Assembly (NCBI RefSeq): GCF_000003815.2
Contig: NC_049992.1
Span: forward strand, 1,425,724 to 1,489,723
Direction of reading: 5' to 3'
Origin: Branchiostoma floridae
Taxonomy: Eukaryota > Chordata > Leptocardii > Amphioxiformes > Branchiostomatidae
DNA length: 64,000 nucleotides
This document shows, piece after piece, positions 27,801 to 37,059 of the stretch. The first letter of the stretch is position 1; each line of letters begins with the position of its first letter. The notes below the pieces were generated by a model that saw only the letters and a program-made list of their open reading frames with translations, made no database searches and was not told the DNA's origin. The position numbers and the translations under genes were made by a program.

Positions 27801-30800
27801 TCTCCCTCTCAAACTGTTTCTGTCTCTTCCTCCGGAGCAGCACCTCCTCAGGGTTGCCCCCCTCCCCCAGCACGTCCTGTTTCTCTGTGGTTACACAGTG
27901 TTTGTTTGTTTGTTTGTTTGTTTGTTTACTCACTCTTTCTCCCTCTCAAACTGTTTCTGTCTCTTCCTCCTGAGCAGCACCTCCTCCGGGTTGCCCCCCT
28001 CCCCCAGCACGTCCTGTCTCTCCCCCTCCTCCTGCACAGCTGCTGCTGCTGCCATGGCTCGGTCCCGTGCCTGCACCGCTCGTAAGTTTTCCTGTAAAGA
28101 TGATGGTACAAGTCTGTCATTAGCTGGGAGTCAAGGATCAAATTGAACCAATCAGTGGCTTGTACATGGAACAAATCATCCAATAGTCAAATTTTCTGTC
28201 TAAATTTAAGGTGACTTGTAATAGGTAAGAAGTCTCTTCTTGTGTTGGTCTTCAGTCAATCTGTGACAGCAGGGTTCTCATCCCTCAGTTATTGAGTGAG
28301 AAAGTGTGAGAGTGAGAGAGAGTAAGAGAGAGAAAGTGTTACCCTGTAAGCGGTGATGTTGGTCTTGAGAGACAGCAAGGTTCTCAGTGAGTGAGAGAGA
28401 GAGTGAGTGAGTGAGGGAGAGAGTGAAAGAATGAACGAGTGTTACCCTGTTTGTAGTCATGTTGGTCTTGAGAGACAGCAAAGTTCTCAGTGAGTGAGTG
28501 AGAGAGTAAGAGAATGAACGAGTGTTACCCTGTTTGTAGTCATGTTGGTCTTGAGAGACAGCAAAGTTCTCAGTGAGTGAGTGAGAGAGTAAGAGAATGA
28601 ACGAGTGTTACCCTGTTTGTAGTCATGTTGGTCTTGAGAGACAGCAAAGTTCTCAGTGAGTGAGAGTGAGTGAGTGAGTGAGAGAATGAACGAGTGTTAC
28701 CTTGTTAGCAGCGATGTTGGTCTTGAGAGACAGCAGAGTTCAGAGAGAGTGAGTGAGTGAGTGAGTGAGTGAGAGAGAGAGAGAGTGAAAGAAGGATTGA
28801 GTGTTACCCTGTTAGCAGTGATGTTGGTTTGAGTGACAGCAGAGTTCTCAGTGAGTGAGTGAGTGAGTGAGTGAGTGAGTGAGTGAGTGAGTGTGAGTGA
28901 TAGAATAAACAAGTGTTACCCTGTTAGCAGTAATGTTGGTTTTGAGAGTAATGTCTTCTCAACACACAGAACAGACAAGAGAGGAGGTGGTGTGGCAGTA
29001 TATGTCAAACAACAGATAATGTCAAGGCACATGACAGAATACGACGTACCGGACGGCCTTGAATGCGTGTGGGTCTGGACGAGACCACGGCGGCTACCGC
29101 GTCCCCTGTCGGCAATCATTGTCTGTGGAGTATACTTCCCCCCCAGCTCACCTAACGGAGACCTCCTTATTGATCATCTGTTGACTGTTTCTGACAAGAT
29201 CCGAGGTAAACACCCCGACTGTGGAATCGCCATTCTAGGTGATTTCAACAGACTCGATAAATCGGGACTGTGCAGAGGTACTGTTATGTCCCAAGTTGTA
29301 CGAAACAACACCAGAGGGAACGCCATGCTGGATCTGATTGTAACGAATATGAAAAACGAGTATCACCCTCCTACAGTCTTGCCTCCCGTGGGTCTGAGTG
29401 ACCACTTGTCAGTTCTCTGGAGCCCCAAGGAGGAACATGTTCCCATCAAACCTACAGTAAAACACATCAGACACCTGAGTGAACAAGACCTTTTTGAGTT
29501 TGGCCGGTGGGCCACGACCCACGACTGGTCGGAGGTGTACAACGCTTCTGGCACGACCGCAAAGGCAAATGCCTTTCATGCAACACTCGAGGATGCCATT
29601 GCTACGTATTTCCCAATCAAAACCATCAAGACGCTCAGTTCCGACAAACCATGGATCACACCCAACATCAAACGTCTAATCGCCCTGAGGCAGAAAGCAT
29701 TCCACAAGCAGAGCCCTGCAGTTTGGAAACTGTACAGAAACATGACACACAGGGCTATAACCCGTGCCAAGAAGAACCATTTCACGGACAGAGTCGCCTC
29801 CCTCAAAACTGCCAACCCGCGTAAATGGCACCAGGAAGTGATGAACATGGCCAACGCTAGAAAGGGTGAGACCGAGATCAAGGTCCCGGGCCTTGACACT
29901 GAGGATAACGCCGCTATAGCTAATGCCATCAATTCTAAGTTTGCCGGAATATCCCAGTCCCTACCTCCGCTTGACTTCACCACACTACCAAGCTTTCTAC
30001 CTGCCTCTAAACAGTTACCCCCCCTCCAGGTGTGGGATGTGTACAAGCGCCTCCTAGCAATCAAGTCAAGCAAGGCACCCGGTCCTGATAGTATACCTCT
30101 GAAACTACTACGGGAGTTCGCTTGTGAATTTGCCGATCCCTTTTGCCATATCCTCAACACCTCCTTCGCGGAAGGACTCGTGCCGAGTCAGTGGAAAGAA
30201 GCTGTGGTAGTCCCCATTCCTAAATCTCAGCCACCCACACTTGACCAATTAAGACCAATTTCCCTTACATCTCAGTTTTCCAAGATCGCTGAATACTTCG
30301 CTCTGAACTGGATCTTGAACGACATTGACTTTGACAGTCGTCAGTTTGGAAGCTTGAAAGGGCGCTCGACTGTACACGCTATTGTCAGCCTAGTCGACAG
30401 TATATGCAAAGCTACAGACAAACCATCTACGACTTGCTCAATCTTGGCCACTGATTTCTCAAAGGCCTTCGATAGGCTGCACCATAACACAGTGATCACA
30501 AAACTGATAGATAAGGGACTAAGACCGGAACTTGTGCCCTGGATATGTGACTTTATCACCAACAGGCGGCAAGTTGTACGCTACCGAGGGTCTCTGTCCG
30601 GATGGGAGTATCTGTCGTGCGGAGTTGCACAAGGCACTCTGTTGGGACCAATACTTTTCCTCGTCTTAATTGATGATGCCTGCAATGACGCCAACAGTTC
30701 TGTGTGGAAATATGTTGACGACATGAACATGTTAGAAACTAGAACCCTACACCAGGCATCTACTCTACAAAGCGATCTGGATGAGTTAACTCCTGGTCTA

Positions 30801-31985
30801 AAACTAACCATATGGTACCNNNNNNNNNNNNNNNNNNNNNNNNNNNNNNNNNNNNNNNNNNNNNNNNNNNNNNNNNNNNNNNNNNNNNNNNNNNNNNNNN
30901 NNNNNNNNNNNNNNNNNNNGGTTCACCTCTCCCACAGTGACCTCACCACCATCTACACAGGATACATTAGACCTATCCTGGAGTATGCAGCTCCTGCCTG
31001 GTCCCCCGGTCTCACTAAAACCCAAGAACGAAGCCTTGAGCGGATCCAAAGACGGGCGTGCCGCATTATTCTTGGTGACTCCTACGTCGGATACGACCGT
31101 GCACTCCAACGGCTAGGACTGTCACGGCTATCTGAGAGAAGGGAACTGTTATGTGTTAAGTTTGCTAAGTCACTCTTGAAATCTGAGTACAGAGACTGGC
31201 TACCCCCGCAAAAATTTCAGATAACTGGCCGCACTACCAGAAACAGTGACAAGTTAGATTGCCCAGCAGCACGAACCAATAGATATAGAAACTCGCCAAT
31301 ACCGTACATGTGCCAACTGATTAACAAGTATGGCCTGATCCCTGAGTGACTTTTGAACGAACTGAGTGACTTTTGAACACATTTTTGAACAAGTTATATC
31401 GACTATTATATTGTGCACGTCTTTCCATATTAACCGAACACCTGTCTTGATTGTGATATGTAGTCTAAGACCAATGGTTCCTTATTCGTGATACAAATCG
31501 TATTGTTAGCAATTGAGATTTTGAACTATGCTGTCTTTTTAAATTGATGTACTTAACTTATAGGGTATCTCTCCCCGGAGGAGCACATGTAAATACCAAC
31601 ATAATTCAGACATAACTAAATGTCTGCTACGTGGTATGTTAATAAAGATTTCAAAGATTTCAATTTCAAAGAGAGACAGCAGGGTTCTCAGTGAGAGTGA
31701 GAGAGTGAGTGAGAGAGAGTGAAAGAATGAACGAGTGTTGCCCTGTTTGTAGTGATGTTGGTCTTGAGTGCCAGCAGAGTTCTCAGTGAGAGTGAGTGAG
31801 TGAGAGAGAGAGAGAGAGTAAGAGAATAAACGAGTGTTACCCTGTTAGCGGTGATGTTTGTCTTGAGTGACAGCAGAGTTCTCAGTGAGAGTGAGTGAGT
31901 GAGAGAGAGAGAGAATAAACGAGTGTTACCCTGTTAGCGGTGATGTTTGTCTTGAGTGACAGCAGAGTTCTCAGTAAGTGAGTTA

Positions 31986-32020
<35 letters not shown>

Positions 32021-33677
32021 AGAGAAAGTGTTACCCTGTTAGCAGTGATGATGGTCTTGAGAAACAGCAGGGTTCTCAAGTGAGTGAGTGAGTGAGTGAG
32101 TGAGGGAGGGAGGGAGGGAGGGAGGGAGTGAGAGAATGAACGACAGTTACGTACCCTGTTAGCAGTGATGTTTGTCTTGAGAGACAGTAGGGTTCTCATC
32201 CTGTGCTCCATCTGCTGTCTGCTGCGCTCCTCCTCTTCTGTGTCCTGGGCACGGACCCTGCAGAGAATAAAAACAGAGTCACAGTATGCACATGACCCTG
32301 GCTCTGGCCATGGGTATATGTAGAAAACATGGGCAGACTTCAATAGATTAAACATGAAGCTTTACAGTGTAGTGTTCTAGCTAAACACACAAAAATGTAG
32401 CTAAGCAAGTCAACATATCAAGAGGCCTTTGGTTTGAGCCCATTGACTATGGACATACTCATCACTTTGAATGATTTTGAATGATGAAGCACCTTGTATC
32501 AGAGAGCTTTCGGCATCAAATATGTGCACATAGATCAACCCAACACACTTTAGTATGAAGAAGAGTACGGGTGACTTTGCAATTGACTGTGCAATTGACT
32601 GAAAATGTGTCCAATGATCCATACAGAAGTAATTTAGTTTTCTCCACATACATAACTCCCGACTCACCTTGCTAAAGTCTCCTTGAGGAACTTGTTGGCC
32701 TGTTCCCTGCTCCTCCGTGCGGCCGCCATGGCCTGACGATGTTTCCTCTCCCGCTCACGGACAGCAGCCATGTGCTCTCTGAGAGGGAAGGAGAGGTGGG
32801 AACACTTTAACTACACTTACTGTGGCAATTATGATGTACATATACACAAGCATGACAGTCTTCAATCCTTATTTAACAATGTAGAGACAGGAATGCTGCC
32901 ATGTGTTCCCTGGAAGGCAAGGAAAGGTGTTAACTCTCAGACTAAATGTACATATGGCAAGAAATTGTTGTCAGGTTCATCTGTGATAGTGAACTCCATC
33001 TTGGTGGTTTATCTTGAATCTCAAAGGGCTACCTAATATACTGCTATGTTTTAGCTTGTTACATGTTTTGTGAAGAACTGAAATTTCCCATGTTTTACTA
33101 TGTCCAATAACTTGCCACTACAAACTAAACTTACAGTGGCATATCATATAATATACATGTACACAAGTCTTACATCCTTATTTAACAATGTAGAGATAGG
33201 GCTGTTGCTATGTGCTCCCTGGGAAGGAAGGAGAGGTGGGAATTTTCAAATCTTTTTTCACGGCAATATACAGTGCCGTCCTCGTGATAGTTAACATCGG
33301 TCATTTCCCATTGTCTGACTAGTCACTGACAGAGACTGACAGGGTTCTGTCTGACTAAGGACATCAAATGCAGGTGGCGGTAACATCACTGGATGGGGGA
33401 ATACCAACCTTTCTCTAGATTTCCTCCTCCTCTCGGCCTGCTGAGTGGCCAGCAGTTCCTATCTAACCTGCTAGGGGGCATTGTTTACTAACCTCTCCCT
33501 AGTTTTTCTCCTCCTCTCGGCCTGCTGAGTGGCCAACAGTTCCCGTCTCCCCCGCTGGGTGGCGTTCTCCGTTCGCTCCTTCTGCATCCGCTCTTCCTCC
33601 AGTCGGAGCTCCTCCCCAGCCAGCAGGAACTTCCCCTGCTCAACCTGGGCTTTGGCTAGGGTGTACCTGCAGGTAAG

Positions 33678-33725
<48 letters not shown>

Positions 33726-36700
33726 GAACCTTCCCCTGCGCAACCTGAGCTTTGGGGAAGGTGTACCTACAGGTAAAATCAATCAATGAAGCAATCAATC
33801 AATGATCTGTTTTACAGATGAGACAACTTTTGTAACTTGGAAACCTCAGAGCTTTGGCCAGGGAATATCTACATGTAGATGTGATGGATGGTCCTGCTTA
33901 GAGTAAGGCGAAACTATTTTCTCCTTTATTATGCAGTGTCAGGTAAAAGTGAAAGTTCATCCTTACTCTGCCTCATCCAGTTGATCTATGATCTGTTTCT
34001 CCAGAGTCTCCTCTGCTGTCAGCTCGTCCAGCAGACGGCCATGTTGCGCCCTCAGGCGGTGGAGACTGGCACTGCAGCGGGAGGGGGGCACGTTAGGGTC
34101 TTGTGAGAAAGTTCACACATATCCGAATCTATCTTAAAATTTTAACATTTTAACTATCAATAATGATGATCAGCAAAAAGCAATCATTGTACTAGCTTAG
34201 AGTTAAAGCATTTGCTGTAGATGAGTTAGAAAGCACAAAAGAACTGTACCTTTACCATTTTAAGAGTAGTACCATCTTTATTTTCAGAGACTTAACTAAC
34301 TGCTACTTGTTGGAAGTTCTTATGTGGCGATTACACATTGTGTAATGTTATGCCATAATCTGGCTGCTTCAAACAAAACCTGGTTGCACAAGTAGATACT
34401 GGACAGTCTTTATTCCTTAACACAAGTTACAAGTAGAAGAAGAAGAAAAATAGTTTTAAGACTCACTGGTTTTCCTTCTCCTCCTCCTCCTTAATCCTGA
34501 GGTACACCTGGTCCCGCTCCTTCTCAAGAACATCCAGCTTCTCACGACACGTCTTCAGCGCCTCCCTGGGGAGGGGGGAGATATCACAGAAGAAAGTCAG
34601 ACACCAAAACAACTTCTTCATATCGAAAACTTCCCACCAATGAATTTCAAATATCAAGATTCAACAGATGTTCTGAAAGTATTTTTGTGAGCAAACTTGC
34701 CCCCCCCCCCCCAACTTCTGCAGCAATTTTCCCCATTACGACATTCCCTTGGCAGAGATGGGGGGCGCCATAGGCTTTCTACAACTTATGATCCACTGCT
34801 CACTAAGTCACATGTTCGATGGTCGAAAGCGAGGCAAGCCACGGCAGTCACGCTTTGTTTTTTTTTTTTCTCAATTCTGGATGAGTGATGACTACTTTCT
34901 TCTTGTTTGCTCTATTGCTTTGTAAAGTTGATCATGTCTTTTTGTGTAAACCTGCTTATGCAGCTTTTTTTTGTAAATTGTAATGTTTGTTTTTTGGAAA
35001 TTGTATGCTTGCTGTAACTAGTGTTAGACTGTTTTGTATCCTACTTATTTGTGTATTTTTGTCTTTAATACTGATGTGATGATCATGTTTGTGTATTTTT
35101 TTTTTAATGTTTTTAGCTTTTGACGTTTGCTTCTTGTGTTTATTGTTCTAATGTTAAGGTTTTTTTGTAAGCCTAATGTTGTATTTGTAAACATTGCAAT
35201 GTTTGTGTGAGTTTGTTAGTGCTAAGATAGTGGTATACTTGATGTGTTTATATTTGTGATTCCTTTTGAATCTTCTGATTTTTTTTAATGCAAATGGAAT
35301 GTTTGAGTAATATTCATGTAAATTTGTGATATGTGTAAAATTGAAACCAGGGAAGGAAAACCCTGCACAGAAACCCAGGGATGACACCCCTGCACAGAAG
35401 TCCTGGGGAAGAAACCCTAGCACAAAAAATCCAGGGGGGATAAAACACCACTGTAAAAAAAGTCCTAGGGAGCAAACCCTAGCCCAAAAAAGCCAGTGGG
35501 AATGGCCCCTGCAACAATATGTAAATGTGTTATAGTATGATAGTATTGCATATGTCTAGATGACTGAGTAAAGGTAGACTAGTGTGTAAAATGGTAAGGT
35601 AATGCTAGTTCAAATATTCTATAATGATCGACTTTAGTTCTGTATATTTAGTCGTATGTTCTATAGTGATTTGGTGATTATCTTTTAATGTTCTGTACTT
35701 TAGATCTATGACTTGTGAATAAAAGGTGAAAAAAAAAAAAAAAATGATCCACTGCTCACTAAGTCACATGTTCTATCTGCTTAAAGTGAAGAATGTGCAC
35801 TAAGACAAAAACCACCAAAGTTACAGCAATGTTTTTCTCACCTGCATTTCTGCACCTGGTACTCCTTCTCCAACACCTTCTCACTCAGCTGGTCCAGATG
35901 TTTCCTCAGAGCCATCATCCGGATGTGCTCCGATCGGGTCTGCTTCTGTTTCTCCGTGATGGGGGGACCGCCTTCTCTCTCTTCTCTGTGTGGTTTTAAC
36001 AGTACAATCATAGGTATAAAATCATATCATAACTTCTCTGTCAGTCTGCGTTGGAGGATTGCCTTCTCTCTCCTGAGTGGTTTATGTCTTGATATTTTCC
36101 ATGCGGTTAAGATCAACTTTCTAAATTTTTTTCTAATTCAAACAAATCTAAAAAAAAAAACAGTGAAACTCCAGACAACTCACCCTGTGAGTGACTCCTC
36201 CTCCTCACTGTAGATCTCAGGATCACTCTCATACTCCCTGTCAAGGGCACCTGGGGACAGAAACAGAAACATTAATTTTTCTTACTGCAAACTCATCCCA
36301 AACTTCATAAGGCCCATAACTCCAGCATGTCTCACATACACCCCTATAACAGACATGGTATCACCCTTACCTTCATCAGACTCCATCCATTGCCTGGACT
36401 GTCCCACTGCCCCCAGGGGTTACTCCGGCATGTCTCACATACACCCCTATAACAGACATGGTATCACCCTTACCTTCATCAGACTCCATCCATTGCCTGG
36501 ACTGTCCCACTGCTCCCAGGGGTTCCTCCAGCATGTCCTACATACACCCCTATAACCTGACTTGGTATCACCCTTACCCTCATCAGACTCCATCCATTGC
36601 CTGGACTGTCCCACTGCTCCCAGGGGTTCCTCCAGCATGTCTCACATACACCCCTATAACAGACATGGTATCACCCTTACCTTCATCAGACTCCATCCAT

Positions 36701-37059
36701 TGCCTGGACTGTCCCACTGCCCCCAGGGGTTCCTCCGGCATGTCCTACATACACCCCTATAACCTGACATGGTATCACCCTTACCTTCATTGGACTCCAG
36801 CCATTGTCTGGACTGTCCCACTGCCCCCAGGGGTTACTCCAGCATGTCTCACATACACCCCTATAACAGACATGGTATCACCCTTACCTTCATCAGACTC
36901 CATCCATTGCCTGGACTGTCCCACTGCACCCAGGGGTTCCTCCAGCATGTCCTCAGGTAGAGGTGAGTTCAGGTCAGCATCATCCTGGTCCTCATCTTCC
37001 TCCTCCTCCATCCCATCCTCCAGAGGACTGTCATACTCCTCCTCTTCTTCTGGGTCCAT
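1739..37059 (-). CDS. CFAP74: CFAP74, cilia- and flagella-associated protein 74 (42 coding exons, about 1,717 aa)
   Basis: Known role of the family: CFAP74 (algal FAP74) is a component of the C1d projection of the motile-cilium central pair, with the partners of FAP46, FAP54 and FAP221. Seen here: exons joined by GT-AG sites with matching phases give one uninterrupted frame from ATG 37059-37057 to TAG 1741-1739. The order is an acidic N-terminus, a long Glu/Arg-rich coiled-coil region (about residues 60-420), then repeated ASH/HYDIN-type beta domains to the C-terminus. Diagnostic stretches shared with the vertebrate protein include RLYQDSIVV, AVGVHPPLELS, VEGGDPLDVSVESL and FDFG/VDFG-type domain starts. 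The length is slightly above the human protein (about 1,580 aa). The sum of all exon lengths (5,154 nt) is divisible by three, which supports the model. The 21551-21781 assembly gap lies in an intron whose flanking exons are phase-compatible. Introns hold many exon-edge copies and a LINE. Identity is near certain; individual exon edges are inferred. Confidence 0.95.
1838..2260 (-). repeat. Two diverged copies of the intron start next to CFAP74 exon 42
   Basis: The block beginning GGGGAACAGGAAACA beside the last exon recurs at 2139-2260, including the AGTCAAC, AGTCTGAC and ATTTACAAAAT steps. It contains mainly the intronic side of the acceptor. Confidence 0.55.
3060..3802 (-). repeat. Four degenerate copies of the donor end of CFAP74 exon 40, joined by GTTACT-rich filler
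   Basis: The segment GCAGCCCCAGACAGAGACC occurs near 3080, 3242, 3410 and 3650, followed each time by a CCAGCTC...GGCAGG segment. These match the last 65 bases of exon 3803-3930 (GCAGCTCCAGACAGAGACC). Between copies the sequence is a decayed TTACTG/TAACTG simple repeat. Confidence 0.8.
4178..4425. mobile_element. Foldback MITE, 248 bp, arms about 98 bp
   Basis: The left arm TGTGGGAAGACTAAACTTTA is mirrored by the right arm ending TAAAGTTTAGTCTTCCCACA. The arms stay complementary to TGGACCC/GGGTCCA near the centre. Thirteen to fourteen bases (CAAATGACAATGA) occur at about 4131 and again right after the element. No transposase is encoded. Confidence 0.8.
4731..4960 (-). mobile_element. Degraded SINE copy
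   Basis: The minus strand carries the GTGCCCTTGGGAAA...CACTCCACC.AGGTGTAAAAA tail seen in the intact SINE at 54427-54677. The tRNA-like head is decayed. It lies in the CFAP74 intron between exons 38 and 39. Confidence 0.6.
5182..5725 (-). repeat. Four tandem copies of the acceptor side of CFAP74 exon 38 (about 132 bp period)
   Basis: Each unit contains GGGATGTTCCCC...GTTACTGGTGCCTGGAACAG, which is the first about 80 bases of exon 5027-5181 plus its CAG acceptor, then a TTTAAAAAGGTACAACG intron segment. Units begin near 5242, 5373, 5506 and 5638. Each carries a potential acceptor. Confidence 0.88.
5866..5940 (-). repeat. One copy of the donor end of CFAP74 exon 37
   Basis: ACTTACCAACAAGATTCCTC and the following CCCCTCCCCTCT...AACTCGGGGAG run repeat the end of exon 5953-6085 with its GTAAGT donor, about 80 bases further into the intron. 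Confidence 0.85.
6288..6480 (-). mobile_element. Degraded SINE copy
   Basis: The minus strand shows the same tail order as the 54.4-kb SINE: ACTCCATAGAGGTGTGAAAA, then GGGTACCTGACTTCGGTTGG. It sits in the intron between CFAP74 exons 36 and 37. Confidence 0.55.
6835..7135 (-). repeat. Copies of CFAP74 exon 36 acceptor edge and exon 35 donor edge
   Basis: Around 6835-6915 the segment with CAATGTCTCATAAAACTGCAA copies the acceptor of exon 6534-6686 (CAACGTCTCATAGAACTGCAA). At 7040-7130 a copy of the last about 85 bases of exon 7189-7308 appears with its ACTTAC (GTAAGT) donor. The two copies sit in the same intron. Confidence 0.8.
9600..9712 (+). mobile_element. 3' end of a LINE with ATGAA-repeat tail
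   Basis: GAGAAATGTTTGTCCCTGGA is followed by AATAAAATGAAATGAAATGA. A short 3' repeat after an AATAAA is typical of CR1/Jockey-type LINEs; family assignment is inference. Confidence 0.5.
9760..9797 (+). ncRNA. Hammerhead-like core in a dispersed repeat (copy A)
   Basis: CTGACGA, then AGAC-GCT-GTCT (stem II), then GAAAC, then a CG-TCTGAC-CG hairpin followed by TTTCC. This matches the CUGANGA / GAAA / UH order of a hammerhead ribozyme with short stem III. A closing stem I is not apparent, so activity is not claimed. Confidence 0.4.
11443..11877 (-). repeat. 28-bp minisatellite, about 16 units, each carrying a CFAP74 exon 32 splice donor
   Basis: The plus-strand unit is GGCAGTTTTCCAGGATACGT plus ACTTATAA. 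Read on the minus strand it is the last 20 bases of exon 11858-11983 plus GTACGTAT. The right-most unit is the exon end itself. Most units are identical; a few carry single changes (11581, 11631, 11772). A decayed copy lies near 11339. Confidence 0.92.
12537..12582 (-). repeat. One copy of the donor end of CFAP74 exon 31
   Basis: CCTTACTTTGGATCTACAGC copies CCTTACCTAGGATCTACAGC at the donor of exon 12629-12771, about 90 bases into the intron. Confidence 0.75.
13144..13230 (+). repeat. Dispersed repeat with CTGAAGA...GAAAA hairpin, second family
   Basis: CCTGAAGAAGGCGACAGTGG followed by CTTTTGTGTTGGAAGAAAGT is shared with the inverted arrangement at 58565-58690. The internal GAC-AGTG-GTC hairpin sits where hammerhead stem II would be. 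Confidence 0.5.
13258..13455 (-). repeat. Two copies of the donor end of CFAP74 exon 30
   Basis: AAACTCACGTCGCTGTTCCT with CTCGAGTTCGGACTTCCTGG at 13265 and the more decayed TTACATCGCTGTTTCTGG with CTCGAGTTCAGACTTC at 13413 copy the end of exon 13656-13820 and its donor. Confidence 0.82.
14528..14597 (-). repeat. One copy of the acceptor side of CFAP74 exon 29
   Basis: GGCTGGTGTGAGAGTTCACC through CAGGGCAGTCGCTGGAACA repeats the first about 65 bases of exon 14234-14433 and its CAG acceptor, about 150 bases upstream in transcript terms. Confidence 0.85.
15352..15535 (-). repeat. Three tandem copies (58 bp) of the acceptor side of CFAP74 exon 28
   Basis: The unit GACTTACAGGTCAGCTCAAA plus CGTGTACTCCTGAAACACAC repeats immediately next to exon 15234-15351. 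Each copy carries the exon start and its TTTCAG acceptor. Confidence 0.9.
15990..16160 (+). repeat. CAGACAGGCAAACA/CACACAGA simple-repeat tract
   Basis: Imperfect ACAGACAGGCAAACACACAG-type repeats next to the acceptor of exon 27; no coding evidence. Confidence 0.6.
16209..26840 (-). CDS. CFAP74: CFAP74 exons 11-26: linker and first ASH-like domains
   Basis: Exons in transcript order: 26840-26739, 26607-26428, 25732-25556, 25232-25114, 24744-24678, 24240-24151, 23577-23454, 23030-22981, 22691-22571, 20829-20758, 20324-20248, 19559-19437, 18065-17944, 17716-17588, 16797-16710, 16382-16209. Conserved landmarks are GGTKMEQQVL, SAGMSCDMMVTFKPM, LTNKGALGTKFEF, the DVPVWVERQNVDLKICM block and LLPKTGYIQAQSQFSAQLKF. 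The short exons at 22981, 20758 and 20248 encode a poorly conserved hydrophilic linker and are supported mainly by phase and splice sites. One donor (exon 22571-22691) is GTTTGT rather than the GTAAG/GTGAG type seen elsewhere. Confidence 0.87.
16990..17587 (-). repeat. About seven copies (about 80 bp) of the donor end of CFAP74 exon 24
   Basis: Units contain ACCTGGGTAAGAACTTGAGC then TGTGCAGAGAACTGAGACTG and CAGTCTGTACTGGGG. The right-most unit is the end of exon 17588-17716. At least five extra units keep an intact GTAAC/GTAAG-type donor. Confidence 0.9.
18355..19436 (-). repeat. 32-bp minisatellite, over 20 units, from the donor end of CFAP74 exon 22, with larger flanking duplications
   Basis: The plus-strand unit is GGAGCATGGGTCTGAGAAAG plus ACTTACACTGTC. 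On the minus strand this is the exon end TCTCAGACCC.TGCTCCGACAG plus a GTAAGTCTT donor. A longer unit with ATCATAATAAAACTCCCC frames the array near 18365, 19212 and 19360, giving a second order of repetition. Confidence 0.92.
19812..19856 (-). ncRNA. Hammerhead-like core in a dispersed repeat (copy B)
   Basis: The minus strand reads CTGACGA, then a six-pair stem GGATAG/CTATCC, then GAAAC, then the CG-TCTGAC-CG hairpin. It is the same family as copy A, with a different but still paired stem II. Confidence 0.4.
20325..20600 (-). repeat. Two to three copies of the acceptor side of CFAP74 exon 21
   Basis: GTGGTCTCCCCTGGGGATAG recurs near 20522 and, decayed, near 20422. Each is followed by TCATAAACATAAACATAA-like sequence and ATCTACAGCTGAT. 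The acceptor CCCCAG and about 12 exon bases are copied. Confidence 0.72.
21551..21781. other. Assembly gap, 231 N
   Basis: A run of N inside the CFAP74 intron between exons 19 and 20. The phases of the flanking exons agree, so no exon is required to be missing. Confidence 0.99.
22028..22353. mobile_element. hAT-like MITE, 326 bp, with 8-bp target duplication
   Basis: Perfect 19-bp terminal inverted repeats (TAGCCTGGAATCCAGCCGT and its complement) are flanked by AAGGACGG at 22020-22027 and 22355-22362. An 8-bp duplication fits hAT-type transposition. No transposase frame. Confidence 0.8.
22385..22570 (-). repeat. Two copies (about 95 bp) of the donor edge of CFAP74 exon 19
   Basis: ACCTTCCAGTGCCTTTAAAT and CTTTCAGTGCCTTTAAATC repeat AAACCTTCCAGTGCCTTCTC at the end of exon 22571-22691. 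The unit also holds ATTGTGACCCTGTCC and AAATAAACACATAAACAC. Confidence 0.8.
22700..22840 (+). repeat. 36-bp tandem repeat, four units
   Basis: AACAACAACAGCCAAGAGGA plus GAGTAAACAATGGGAA repeats next to the acceptor of CFAP74 exon 19. It does not contain exon sequence. Confidence 0.8.
23123..23350. mobile_element. Candidate solo LTR, 228 bp
   Basis: It starts TGTCACGG and ends CGTGACA, the TG...CA ends of a long terminal repeat, with CTCA on both sides (23119-23122 and 23351-23354). No internal retroelement is present. Confidence 0.5.
24010..24045 (-). repeat. One copy of the donor end of CFAP74 exon 16
   Basis: CTTACATCACATTTCTTTGT copies CTTACATCACATTTCTTGGT at the donor of exon 24151-24240, about 130 bases into the intron. 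Confidence 0.78.
25380..25555 (-). repeat. Three to four copies of the donor end of CFAP74 exon 13
   Basis: Units with CTTGAAGTGAATAACATCAG and GGTTTGCTGTAAAAGG near 25449, CTTGAAGTCAAGAACATCAG near 25501 and a decayed one near 25407 copy the end of exon 25556-25732. The donor GT has changed in several units. Confidence 0.8.
25948..25978 (+). ncRNA. Hammerhead-like stem II element with GAGA in place of GAAA
   Basis: CTGAGGA, a perfect six-pair stem GGTGAC/GTCACC, then GAGAT. It is the same layout as the other copies but with one core substitution, so it is probably an inactive relic. Confidence 0.3.
26335..26390 (-). repeat. One copy of the donor end of CFAP74 exon 12
   Basis: CTTACCTTGTAAGCCTTGTG followed by TCCCAGAGCCCAGC.AACTC repeats the end of exon 26428-26607 with an intact GTAAGT donor. 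Confidence 0.88.

Larger units (their letters stand above)
28949..31670 (+). mobile_element. 5'-truncated non-LTR retrotransposon (CR1/Jockey-type LINE)
   Basis: One frame runs to TGA 31347-31349. Its start encodes the later part of an APE-type endonuclease (RGGGVAVYV, GDFNRLD, GLSDHLSV). A reverse transcriptase follows (LRPISLTSQFSK, DFSKAFDRLHH, GVAQGTLLGPILF, YVDDMNML) and then a C-terminal region with YTGYIRPILEYAAPAW and SERREL. The catalytic YVDD is intact. 100 N interrupt the end of the RT domain. The first part of the endonuclease is missing, as expected for 5' truncation. The 3' end is AATAAAGATTTCAAAGATTT plus CAATTTCAAA. GAGAG flanks both sides (28944-28948, 31671-31675), inside a minisatellite unit of the CFAP74 intron and opposite to that gene. 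Clade assignment is from motif style only. Confidence 0.88.

Noticed and set aside
27790..27880. Additional CFAP74 exon
   Set aside because: It has a donor but no acceptor before the copied part, and including it would repeat residues already encoded by exon 9.
28887..28948. LINE open frame starting in the host repeat
   Set aside because: The first about 20 codons are CFAP74 minisatellite; the element starts at 28949 after the GAGAG duplication.
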